From: Phaeosaccion multiseriatum
Lineage: Eukaryota > Ochrophyta, other classes
Assembly: GCA_965112735.1 (NCBI GenBank)
Contig: OZ218950.1
Location: 6,324,001 to 6,388,000, forward strand
DNA: 64,000 nucleotides
Direction: 5' to 3'
The position numbers were made by a program, and so were the translations under genes. Positions 29,169 through 41,100 of the stretch are shown in pieces (positions within the stretch are counted from its first letter, which is position 1; each line of letters opens with the position of its first letter). Below the pieces are notes generated by a model that was not told the DNA's origin, searched no databases, and saw only the letters and a list, made by a program, of their open reading frames with translations.

Positions 29169-29561
29169 TCTCTCTCTATCTCGCTCTCTGTGCCTCTATT
29201 TAGGCCTCGTCCTCGAAGGTCGCATTGAATAGAGCAAACACACCAAAGTCCTAATGTCAAAGCGTCAAAGCCCCCCCCCCCCCTTTGCCCGACCCCCCGT
29301 CGCACGCCCTTCCTTCACAAATGCACACCTTTGGCGTCCGCGCACCTTCCGTTGCTCGCTAACTCACTCTCTCTCTCGCTCTCTCTCTCGCTCACTCACA
29401 CCATCTCGCGCGTCCTCTCCTCTCCTCTCCGCCCCACCCCACTGTTAATATAATCGGCCATACGTTCCCGCCTCCCTATACCCTACATGATGTAACGGAT
29501 ATGAGCTGAGCCGAGTTGAACTCTCCCTCTCCTTCTTTAGACTGCGTCTCTACGTGCGTTC
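28791..29561. other. Intergenic, no gene seen
   Basis: A-rich stretch around 28845-28890, a (CT)n tract at 29110-29170, a poly-C run near 29272, then CT/CA-rich sequence to the 3' end of the next minus-strand gene. Nothing protein-like in any frame. Confidence 0.5.
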
Positions 29562-30124
29562 TTACGTCATCTCTGAGCCGATGCCGTCGTCATAGCCTGA
29601 GGTCATGTGGTAGCCTCTGTGCCCTTCCCTGCGGCGCTGCTGAAAGCGCTTCACGGCAAAGACGGCCAGTGCCAGGCACGCAAAGCCCACGGCCATTGCC
29701 GCGAGAATGCCCCCCGCCCCTCCACCATCCGGTGGGCCACGTCCTCGTGACGACTGCTGGCCTTGCGAGTTGTACTCGTCAAACTTGTCGTGGTACTCCT
29801 CCTGAGGTTGCTGCGGTCGGGATGGCAGCGTTGGTGACACAGAGGGAGGCGACCCTCCTCCTGCACCCTGATTGGCTTTGGCCCGCTGCCACTGCTCGTA
29901 ATAGTCGTGCATCCTCTCGGTCATTGTGGTGGGGCTGAGGGGCAGCGGCATGCTGCTGTCGGTGAGGGGCGGTTGGTCTTCGCCCGTCATCTCTGAGGTG
30001 GACACGAAGCTCCCGGGCAGCAGCATCTCGGGCGCTTCGAAGGCGGGGTTGAGAGCACACACCATTAGCGCCGTCATGGCCCACTCGCTGTACATGCTGC
30101 TCCGATGGACGATGGCAGCAAATG

Positions 30125-30162
<38 letters not shown>

Positions 30163-31883
30163 GAGGAGGATAGTAGAGGACAAGGAAGAGAGGGGTGGTA
30201 AGTAGGTCAGTCGGTCCGTCCATGTGTGTAGGGGGAAGGGAGGGGGAGGAGGGCGGACGAGGGACGAGCAAGGTCGTTTCTATGACTGCGGGTTGAAAGG
30301 AGGCAAAAGCACGACCTCCTCCATCCCATCCTGATGGAGGTGCTCCCAGGGCCAGGGAAGGGGGTTTATCAAGCACAGACACTAGCCTGCCCCCCTCCCC
30401 CCTCAGGCCGGGCGAGAGCCGTGTGGGCCTCACACCAGACAACCGGGGTGGACGGGCCTACCACCTGACACCTCTTGTAGCACCGGGTTCAAATGTCAAT
30501 TGTCAAGTGTGCGGTACGTGTGTACGTGTACTTACTTCCAGCGGCCGCAGTACGGAAGATCTTCAAGCAGACTTGGCAGGCAGTTGCATGTCACCAGCTC
30601 GTCCTGCGTCAGCGAAAAAGACACGCACATGCACGTACGCACACCCCACGCACAAGCGCACATGCACAAACACACACGCGCAGAAAGGAGGGAGAAAGGA
30701 GTAAGGAGTGAAGGACGTCATCAGTGAGGGGGGGGGGGAGACGGCGTGATGAAAGGTGTAGTGAACGGGGGAACACAAAGAAGCCTCGGAGGAGGACGGA
30801 GAAGGAACACGAGACAGCATCGGGATCGTTTGGGGGGGGGGGGTTGATGCCACGCCGACGAGAGACCAAACTCGGGGGGAAGGCAGCAGAGGGGAAGGAG
30901 GGGAAGGACAGCCACATACGCCTCAGGCACCCACCTGCAGCAGCTGCAGAATGGCGTCATCCAGCAGAAGGTCGTCCTTCGAAAGCGGCTTGAGCTCCTC
31001 CACGTCCGTTGCCCCAGCTCCGCCCTCGTCTTTAAGGCCCCTACCCCCCCCCTCCTCCTCCTCCCCGTCCCCTTTTTCCTTCTTCGGCTTCTTCTTCGTC
31101 TCCTTCTTCTTGTTCCCATCCTCCTCCTTCTCCGTCTCCTCCTCCTGCTCCTGCTCCTCCTCCTCCTCAACCTTCCCCTCATCCTCGTCATCACCCTCAT
31201 CCTCGTCATCACCCTCCTCGTCAGCCTCAGTATCCTCCTCCTGCTGTAGGCAGAGGACGAAGGCATCGGCTAGCGCATCCGGGTCGACGGCCTCCTGGTT
31301 CTCCGCGATGACTGTGTAATAATTGTCGGTCAAGTTATCCGGGTCGACGGGCTTCCCATTCTCCGTGACGAATACCTTACTCGTCGCCTCGTCCAGGGCA
31401 TCCTCGATGCAGGGCAAGGCTGGGACAAAGAGGCTGAGGTCGGTCATGATGAGGGAAAGCACTGTCTCGGCAGAGAGGTTCGCGCAGGTGGCGAACTTAT
31501 CCGAAGCATCGAGGCCGGCAGTGTGCTCCAGCACCCCGCAGGCGTCGTCGCCCCCCATCATGCTTCCTCCTCCTCCCGCGGACCCCGGGCTTCCTCCACG
31601 CCCTCCCTCCTCCTCCTTGGGGGGAGGGGGCCTTTCGTTTCCGCGATTCGCGGCGCTAGAGTGCGGGGGGGGCTGCTCACTCCCACGATTCCCGGGCCGC
31701 TGGGAAGAGGGCAAGGTAAGGTCATGCAAGGTCAAGTTAGCTCGGGATGGAGGTTCTCTCTCTCTCTCTCGCTCTCTCTCGCTCTCTCTCTCTCCCTCTC
31801 ATCCCCCTCCATACCTGCTGACCCGGCATCACAATTGGGGGCGGCGGCCCATGCTCCCCCCGTTTCCCCCCTGCGCCCATCAT
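29562..31883 (-). CDS. Acidic single-pass membrane protein of unknown family
   Basis: Four exons on the minus strand fit in phase: 31883-31815, 31699-30935, 30603-30536, 30099-29562; 479 residues with the ATG at 31883 (an ATG-free frame continues further upstream, so the start is uncertain). Visible order: Gly/Pro-rich N-terminus; a Cys-containing helical region (DACGVLEHTAGL, FATCANLSAETVL, PALPCIEDALDEATSKVF); a Glu/Lys-rich low-complexity stretch of about 80 residues; a second Cys cluster (LVTCNCLPSLLEDLPYCG); a Pro/Gln-rich linker; a transmembrane helix (GILAAMAVGFACLALAVFAV); and a short basic tail. The paired Cys helices suggest an extracytoplasmic domain, but no signal peptide is visible with this start. 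I do not recognise the family. Confidence 0.65.
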
Positions 31884-32188
31884 GTCTCCCCTTTCCTCGC
31901 GCGCTCTCTGCTGATGTTTCGTCCGCCTTTCACTCACTGCGTCCTACGTACTCTCTTCGTGGAAAATTAGGGCACGTTCCATTAATGCACCCAGTTGTGG
32001 GTCTTGGCTCCCCATATCACCAACCAGGGAAGAACCAGCAGGTCGGGAAACACACATCACAGTCAGATCACAAAGGTAACTAGAAGCTTTCAGGCTCTCT
32101 CGAAGGATGGGCGTTCCCAGTGTCAAAGTTTAACTCCCTCCAACTCTTTTATGCTCCAAGCTCCGTGTTGTGATCTCTCTCTGGAAGG
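31884..32188. promoter_or_regulatory. Divergent intergenic region (305 bp)
   Basis: It separates the acidic membrane protein (-) from the ABC transporter (+), so both promoters and 5' leaders must lie here unless an upstream exon of the minus-strand gene extends into it. No TATA box or named motif stands out. Confidence 0.4.
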
Positions 32189-35100
32189 ATGAGAGGTACC
32201 GATGGACGTGCCGAGGGCGAGGGTGTCGATGGTGTTAAGGTGGGCGCTTCGAACGAGTGGGACTCGGCGTCTCTCCTTTCCAAATGGACATATTCCTTTG
32301 TGCAGCCTCTGCTCACCCAGGGGATGGATCATCCATTGGAAAGTGCCGACCTATATCAACTCAGCGAGCACGACAGCATATCCGACATCTCGCGTCGCCT
32401 GGCAGCGAACTTCGAGGCGAGCGGCGGCAAGAAGAAGAGGGGAGGCAAAGCGTCCTCGCGCTCGCTTCTCCGGGCTTACTACCAAACCTTCTACCGAGAC
32501 CTGTGGTGTGGGGCCCTCTATACCGTATTGGAGTCTTGCGTCCGCATCTCACAGCCCATCTTGCTGAGATATCTTATCAAATGGCTGGATCAGGTGCGTG
32601 GCTTGGAGGGCGGGGGGGGGGAGCTAGAGCTGGCCCAGTTTGCACTGAGAGGGCTCAGTGGCTCCTGGGGGAGAAGCTCTTGAAGCTTCTCTGAAGGCAC
32701 GTGGCTGTTGACGCTTCTCCTCACGCCCATTCTTCCCCTCCTGCCTCCTCCCTCGTCCCCCCTCTCCCCCCAGCAGGGCGAAGACAGCACCGCCACGCAG
32801 AGGCAGCAGCAAGGCGCGTGGTTGGGCTACTCCCTTGCCATCGGCCTCGGCGTGCTCTCCGCCGTGCAAGCCTTGACACACCACATCCTCTTCTTCCTCA
32901 CCATGCGCCTCGGCTGGAACATCAAAATGGGGGCTAGTGGCGTCATTCATGCCAAAGTGCTCCGTCTCGGCTCAGCCGCTCTCCTCGCCACCACCCAGGG
33001 ACACGTCGTCAACCTGGTGTCCAACGACATCCAACGCTATCTGGAGGCCGCGGTGCTCTTTCACTTCCTGTGGATGGCTCCCATCGACTGCCTGGCCATT
33101 ACTGTTCTCGTGGCCATGGAGCTTGGCTGGTACCCCGCCCTCGCAGGGACTGGCTCCATCCTCCTCCTTGTCCCTGTGCAAATGATGTTCTCCAAAATGT
33201 TTCAGCAGAACCGTCGGGTAACGGCCAAGGCAACGGATCTGCGCGTCAAGACCACAGGAGAGGTGCTAGCCGGCTTACCGAGTGTCAAGAGCTACGGCTG
33301 GGAGGCCGCCTTCACAGCACACAATTCGCAGATTCGGGGGCGAGAGAGCGAAGCCATTTGGCGCTCGCAAGTGCTCAAGGCGTTTAACAGCGCCGTGTCC
33401 TTCGCGACCCCCATCGTGGCAAGTTATGCCTGCTTTAGTGTGTACTGGGCCCTGGGCAATGAGCTGGACGCGTCTAACGTGTTCGCCACTCTGGGTCTGC
33501 TGCACGTGCTGAGGATATCCTTCGGGCATCAATGGACTCGGGCCGTGGAGACGAGCAGCGAGGCGCTTGTGTCTACAAGGAGGATTGAGCGCTTCCTGAC
33601 GCTGTCGGAGATTGGCAGCAGCAGCAGCAGCAGCAGCATTAACAGTAACAGTGGGAGTGGTGGTGCTGGTGTTGACCAGGGGGGAGGAGGGAGGGGAGCT
33701 TCTTCTCCTGCCGACCTCCTTCGCCCGGCCACCAAGCCCAAGGGCACCAACTCGGGAAGGAGAGCCTCCGTCAGGGACGCAGTTGCAGCCGGAGGAGCGG
33801 CGGGGGAGGAGAAGGAGCAGGAGGGATGGGAGGAGGAGCAAGGTGCCGACACGAGAGAAGGAGGGGAAGGAGGAGAAGCAGTTACTTCGCGGGCGCTGGT
33901 GTCTTTCAAAGACGCGGATTTGACTTGGGCCGTGAATGCAAGGGAAGTGGAAGCAGTAGGGGGAGGAGCAACCGCAGCAGAAAAGGATGATGATGATGGT
34001 GAAGGTGGAGGAGTGAACCCCAGCTCTCTCGACATTCGTATTGTACCGCCTGGGAGGGCCAATGGTGGCAACGCGAGGGTCCAAGATGCCACACTGGAAA
34101 CCACTGAGGCAGCACCAGCAGCAGTTGGTGATACAGCAGCACCATCGTCGGCGGGGAAAGCGAATCTCCGCAGGCTGAACTGTGAGATCCGCCCGGGAGA
34201 GCTCACAATTGTGTGTGGACCTGTGGGGTGCGGCAAGAGCTCCTTCCTGGGGGCTATATTAGGGGAGCTCCAGCTGGTAAGGGGGAGGGTGTGGAAGGCA
34301 CCGAGGGGAGGAGAGGATTCGCACTCGGCGGTGGCGTATGTAGGGCAGAGTCCCTTCATCCGCGCCGAGTCCCTCGCCGAGAATATTACCTTCTCCCGGA
34401 GACGGAGACGGGGACAGGGCACAGTCGACAGTGGAACGACAGTGATTGGCATAGCAGATAGTGGAGCGGGGAGTGGGACAGGGGGTGGAGCAACAGAGAA
34501 AGGTGTGACCATGCAGGACGCCATCGAGGCGTGTAACTTGGAACCGGATCTCGAGGGCATTCCCGGTGGGCTGCAGGCGGAGATCGGAGAGAGAGGCGTC
34601 AATCTCAGCGGAGGGCAGAAGGTGAGGATGTGTTGTGAGAGGTTTGGGAGACAGTGGTAGTAGCTGCCGTACCACCAACTGCTCCGCCATCATCGCCGCT
34701 GTATCACACACAACTGCTGCTCTGTTCTATTGTACTGCACCACTACCTACCTGGTGTCATCAGGCTCGCCTCGCCTTGGCCCGAGCGGTGTATGCTGACG
34801 CCGACATGGTCCTCCTTGACGACCCTCTCAGCGCCGTCAACCCTGAAGTCAGCAAAGTAAGTGCCATGACACCTTGGGTTTCAGTTTGTTGTTTATTGGA
34901 TGATCAGTATCGATCCTGTGGGCGTCGATGCTCAGTTCGCCGTATTTCATTCCCTTCCTTCCTTCCTCCCTTCCTCCCTCCCTCCCTCCCTCCCTCCCTC
35001 CCTCCACTCCCCGTACCCCCCCCACCCCCCCTCCACTCGTCCCTTCCTCCCCCCCCCCTTCCTCCCTCCTTCCCCTCTATCCCTCCCTCCCTGTGAACTG

Positions 35101-38100
35101 CAAAACTATGTACCACCAACCACAGCACATCTTCCACCGCTGCATCAGGGGCGCACTGCGGTCCAAGGCCGTGGTGCTCGTGACTCACCAACTCCAATAC
35201 GCCAGATACGCCGATCAAGTGCTCTTGCTGTCCAAGACCGGCGCTCAGCTCTACTGCGGGAGCTTGAAGGGTATGGCAGCCGCTGGCGTAGCGTTGCCCT
35301 CTGCCCCGGGGGCGGGGATGGGGGAGGGCGAGGGAGAGAGAAAGGAGGGAGGAGGGGACGGCTTGGGTCTCCTGAAGGAGGTGAACGACGAAGGGGCAGA
35401 GGAAGGGGCAGGAGCGGGGGCAGGTTTAGGAGCAGAGGCAGGGGAAGGGAAAGCAGAAGATGCAAACGGCTTTGGAGAGGTCAATGGCAAAGGGGGACCA
35501 CAACGAGCGAAGGAGGAGAATGGGCTGGACACGACACTTGACAAGAAGCTTGGCCCGAGGAGTGGAACAAACGCTGCCACCGCCTCTGAGACAGGGAACG
35601 GAAGAGGAGGAGGAGGAGGAGGAGGAGGAGGAGGAGATGGAGGAGGAGGAGGAGGAGGAGGAGGAGGAGGAGGAGGAGGAGGAGGAGGAGAAAGAGAAGG
35701 AGAAGGAGAAGGAGAAGGAGACGATGCTGCTTCAGATGATGCTGCAGTGAAGCAGCGGCTGGTCAAGGCAGAGGAGTGGCAGCAGCTGGTCAAGGCAGAG
35801 GAGCGAGAGGTGGGGCGCGTGAAGTGGGGCACATACTTGAGGTGAGAAATGCGCTGAGAAATGCGCTATTTATTCGCGTCGGGGTGTGTGTGTGTATGAG
35901 TGTGTGTGTGTTGTGTGTGTGCGGTGTGTGTGTGTGTGTGTGTGCACGGATGGGGCTGCTGGCTCTGACGCACTGCTTAGGTCTCTCTCTCTCTCTCTCT
36001 TCTCTCTTGACTCTTTGACTTTCTCTCCCTCTCTCTCTCTCTCTCTTGTCGTCGGGACTGACACACGCGCCTCTTTCCCTCTCTCTCTCTCCTCGACTCC
36101 ATCCACACATCAACGCAACAGATACATTCAACTCGGCGGCATCCCTACGGCGTCCCTCCTGGCCTTCCTCTTTGTGGCTGCTCAAGTAAGCTTCATGGCC
36201 TCAGACTACTGGTTAAAGGTGTGGGCCGGAAGGGGCAGCAAGGAGCAGCAGGGGAAGATGTACTTCTTCTACGTCTTCACCGCGCTCATCGGGGGTACGC
36301 TGACGTTGGGCCTGCTCCGCGGAATCATATTCTTTCACATGTTCCGCTCGGCGAACAACCGAATGCATCGGAAAATGTTTGCGGCTGTGGTGAAGGCGCC
36401 GATGACCTTCTTTCTGGCCAACCCGCTCGGGAGGGTGGTGAACAAGGTAAGGAGGAGAGGAGGGGAAAGGAAGGGGAGGGTATGTAACCTATCCATGGGT
36501 GGTTGGGATGGATCGGGCCTATTGTTGGGTCTCTATTGATCTGTCTGTGCGTGTGTCTGCACATGACATGAGTGGAAAGTGTTGCACACGAGAGAGGTTA
36601 GAGGGAGCGGAGAGAGAGAGATTTTAGAGGAAGAGGGGAGAGAGAAGAGAAGCAGAGAAACAGACAGATAGAGGGAGAGACAGAGAGCGCGAGAGAGAAA
36701 TGAAGGATTGCCTACTATCGCACACTGCCACAGTGCCGACCCTCCGTCTACTGCCATCCTCCCTCTGCTTACTGCTGCTCCTCTTTTGTGCTGCTCTGTG
36801 CTGCTGCTGGACAGTTCTCGAAGGATCAAGGCAATGCGGATGAGCTGCTCCCCATGGCAGGTAGGAAGGGGCTCGTACTGTGTGTAATCGGGAGAGAGAG
36901 AGAGAGAGAGGGAGAGAGGAGAGACAGAGGCAGGGATACATCGAAGGGGAGGGGGAGAGAGATGGAGAGAGAGGCAAGGAAGGGGAGGGAACAACGTCAG
37001 AGAGGGGGTAGGGCAAGCGTGTCACACCGCCACGCGATTCTTACCCTTCTAACCCTTCCTTCTCTCACTCATTCCGCTCAGTGCCCTCCTTGACAATGCC
37101 GAGTGACAACGCTGAGTGTGAAGCATACGCTTCCCTCTCCCCTCTGCCCGTTATTCTCATCCCTCTCGACGTTTCGCTTCCCCGGCGTTTCTCCCCTCCC
37201 ATCATTTCCCTGTCCTCCCCACGGCACTGCGATTCTTCTATCGGTCAATGTCACCATTTTTGTCACTGATACCGACACCGATACCGAATATCGACATCGA
37301 CATGGACACCGAATATCGACATCGATATCGACATCGATATCGAATATCGATACCGAAATGGACACATCGATGTCTATATCGGACCCCAGCCCTGTCGGCC
37401 CTGGAGATTCTGGCGTTCTGTGTGGGGGCTGTGGCGATCGTGGTGATCGTGATCCCTTACATGCTGGTGCTGCTGCTGCCCCTCGTGTGGCTCTTCAACA
37501 AGGCGAGAATGAGGTGAGCGGCAAGAGAGTGAAGGGGGGGAAGAGCCCCACTCATCCACCCCACTCATCCACCCCACCCACCCACCCCCCTACTCCTCCA
37601 CCCCACCCAGCTTTTCTAAACCCCCACCTTTCTCAACCCACAACCCCAACCCCCCAACCAACCCCCCAACCAAAGGTACCTGGCAAGCTCAAGAGAGATC
37701 AAACGTATCGAAGCCATCTCGCGCTCTCCCATCTACGCAGACTTCAGCGCCACTCTCTCCGGCCTCACCACCATCCGAGCCTATGGAGTCGAAGACTTGG
37801 CTCACTCCAAGTACCTTCAGCTGCTGGAGGACAACGGGCGGGCGTGGTTCTGCTTCATCCTCGTGTCGAGGTGGCTTGGTTTCCGCCTCGATATGGAGAC
37901 GGCCCTCTTTCTCCTCTCGACGGCGGTCATGACTGTGCTGCTCAGGGACGAGGTGGGCGGCGGCACGGCGGGATACATTCTTCTCTACTCGCTCAGGTGT
38001 GTGGGTGAGGGATGAAGGGCATGAGGGAGGGAGTGAGAGAGGGATGAAGGGTGTGAGGGAGGGGGTGAAAGAGGGAGGAGAAGGGCGTGAGGGAGGGAGT

Positions 38101-41100
38101 GAAGAGGACAGAGGGAGGAAGGGTGGATATGAGGGAGGTAGTGAGAGAGGGTGTGTGTGTATGCAGAGAGCGTTGCATTGACGAGTTCTCTCTTCTCTCT
38201 CTCTCTTCTATCTCTTTCTTCTCTCTCTCCCCTCCCTCTCTCTCTCCCTCTCCCTGTCCCTCTTTATCTCTCTCCATCTCTTGCCCTTCTTGCCTCTTCA
38301 CTCCCCTGCTCTTTTCTCACTCTCTTTGCTCGCCATACTCTTGTTGGGTAACGATGATGCCGCCCCTTCCGCAGTTTGTCAGGAGGCTTTCAGTACGCTG
38401 TGCGGATGAGTGCCGAGACGGAAACCTTCAGTGAGTGCTTTGTCATCAATCATCCCAAACGAATGAATGAATGAGCAAACCAACTCACTCACCCGCTTAC
38501 TCACTCAGTCATTGACCCACTTACTCACTCACACCCCCTCCCTCCTCTCTTCATCCCATGAAGTGACGGCGATTGAGCGCATGCTCCACTACTGCGATCT
38601 CACCCCCGAAGAGGACAGCGGAAAGACCGTTGCCGACATCGTTCGCGAGGATGGAGCGAGCAGCAGCAGGGCGCCGCAGCAGTTGGTGGTACGGCCAGGG
38701 GCTCCCTCCTGGCCAGAGAAAGGCCAGATCGAGGTGACGAACCTCGTTGTGACGTATAGGGCGGACCTTCCTCCAGCGTTGAAGGGGGTGAGCTTCACCC
38801 TGCCCGCTGGGAAGAAGGTGAGTCACACGATGCGTGAAGGAGTGAGGGGTGAAGGGTGAAGAGGGGTGGAGGGGGTGGCAAGGGGGCGAGGGAGGGAGAG
38901 GGAGAGGGAGAGAGGGGGGGAGGGAGGGAGGGAGGGAGGGAGGGAGGGAGGGAGGGAGGTAGGGAGACAGGGAGACAGGGAGAGGGAGAGTCAGAGTTAC
39001 AGAGAGAGAGTCAGAGGGACAGGGAGAGGGAGAGTCAGAGTTACAGAGAGAGTCAGAGGGACAGGGAGAGGGAGAGGGAGAGTTACAGAGAGAGTCAGAG
39101 GGACAGGGAGAGGGAGAGTCAGAGTTACAGAGAGAGAGAGTCAGAGGGACAGGGAGAGGGAGAGTCAGAGTTACGGAGAGAGTCAGAGTTACAGAGAGAG
39201 AGTCAGAGTTACAGAGAGAGTCAGAGGGACAGGGAGAGGGAGAGTCAGAGTTATAGAGAGAGTCAGAGGGACAGGGAGAGGGAGAGTCAGAGTTATAGAG
39301 AGAGTCAGAGGGACAGGGAGAGGGAGAGTCAGAGTTACAGAGAGAGTCAGAGGGACAGGGAGAGGGAGAGTCAGAGTTACAGAGAGAGAGTCAGAGGGAC
39401 AGGGAGAGGGAGAGTCAGAGTTACAGAGAGAGTCAGAGGGACAGGGAGAGGGAGAGTCAGAGTTACAGAGAGAGAGAGTCAGAGGGACAGGGAGAGGGAG
39501 AGTCAGAGTTACGGAGAGAGTCAGAGTTACAGAGAGAGAGTCAGAGTTACAGAGAGAGTCAGAGGGACAGGGAGAGGGAGAGTCAGAGTTACAGAGAGAG
39601 TCAGAGGGACAGGGAGAGGGAGAGTCAGAGTTATAGAGAGAGTCAGAGGGACAGGGAGAGGGAGAGTCAGAGTTACAGAGAGAGAGTCAGAGGGACAGGG
39701 AGAGGGAGAGTCAGAGTTACGGAGAGAGTCAGAGTTACAGAGAGAGAGTCAGAGGGACAGGGAGAGGGAGAGTCAGAGTTACAGAGAGAGTCAGAGGGAC
39801 AGGGAGAGGGAGAGTCAGAGTTACAGAGAGAGTCAGAGGGACAGGGAGAGGGAGAGTCAGAGTTACAGAGAGAGTCAGAGGGACAGGGAGAGGAAGAGTC
39901 AGAGTTACAGAGAGAGTCAGAGGGACAGGGAGAGGGAGAGTCAGAGTTACAGAGAGAGTCAGAGGGACAGGGAGAGGGAGAGTCAGAGTTACAGAGAGAG
40001 AGTCAGAGGAACAGGGAGAGGGAGAGGGAGAGTCAGAGTTACAGAGAGAGTCAGAGGGACAGGGAGAGGGAGAGTCAGAGTTATAGAGAGAGTCAGAGGA
40101 ACAGGGAGAGGGAGAGTCAGAGTTACAGAGAGAGAGTCAGAGGAACAGGGAGAGGGAGAGTCAGAGTTACAGAGAGAGAGTCAGAGGAACAGAAAGAGGG
40201 AGAGGGAGAGGGAGAGTCAGAGTTACAGAGAGAGTCAGAGGGACAGGGAGAGGGAGAGTCAGAGTTACAGAGAGAGAGTCAGAGGAACAGGGAGAGGGAG
40301 AGGGAGAGTCAGAGTTACAGAGAGAGTCAGAGGGACAGGGAGAGGGAGAGTCAGAGTTACAGAGAGAGAGTCAGAGGGACAGGGAGAGGGAGAGTCAGAG
40401 TTACGGAGAGAGTCAGAGTTACAGAGAGAGTCAGAGGGACAGGGAGAGGGAGAGTCAGAGTTACAGAGAGAGTCAGAGGGACAGGGAGAGGGAGAGTCAG
40501 AGTTACAGAGAGAGAGAGTCAGAGGGACAGGGAGAGGGAGAGTCAGAGTTACAGAGAGAGAGAGTCAGAGGGACAGGGAGAGGGAGAGTCAGAGTTACAG
40601 AGAGAGAGTCAGAGGGACAGGGAGAGGGAGAGTCAGAGTTACAGAGAGAGTCAGAGGGACAGGGAGAGGGAGAGTCAGAGTTACAGAGAGAGTCAGAGGG
40701 ACAGGGAGAGGGAGAGTCAGAGTTACAGAGAGAGTCAGAGGGACAGGGAGAGGGAGAGTCAGAGTTACAGAGAGAGAGTCAGAGGAACAGAAAGAGGGAG
40801 AGGGAGAGGGAGAGTCAGAGTTACAGAGAGAGTCAGAGGGACAGGGAGAGGGAGAGTCAGAGTTACAGAGAGAGAGTCAGAGGAACAGGGAGAGGGAGAG
40901 GGAGAGTCAGAGTTACAGAGAGAGTCAGAGGGACAGGGAGAGGGAGAGTCAGAGTTACAGAGAGAGAGTCAGAGGGACAGGGAGAGGGAGAGTCAGAGTT
41001 ACGGAGAGAGTCAGAGTTACAGAGAGAGTCAGAGGGACAGGGAGAGGGAGAGTCAGAGTTACAGAGAGAGTCAGAGGGACAGGGAGAGGGAGAGTCAGAG

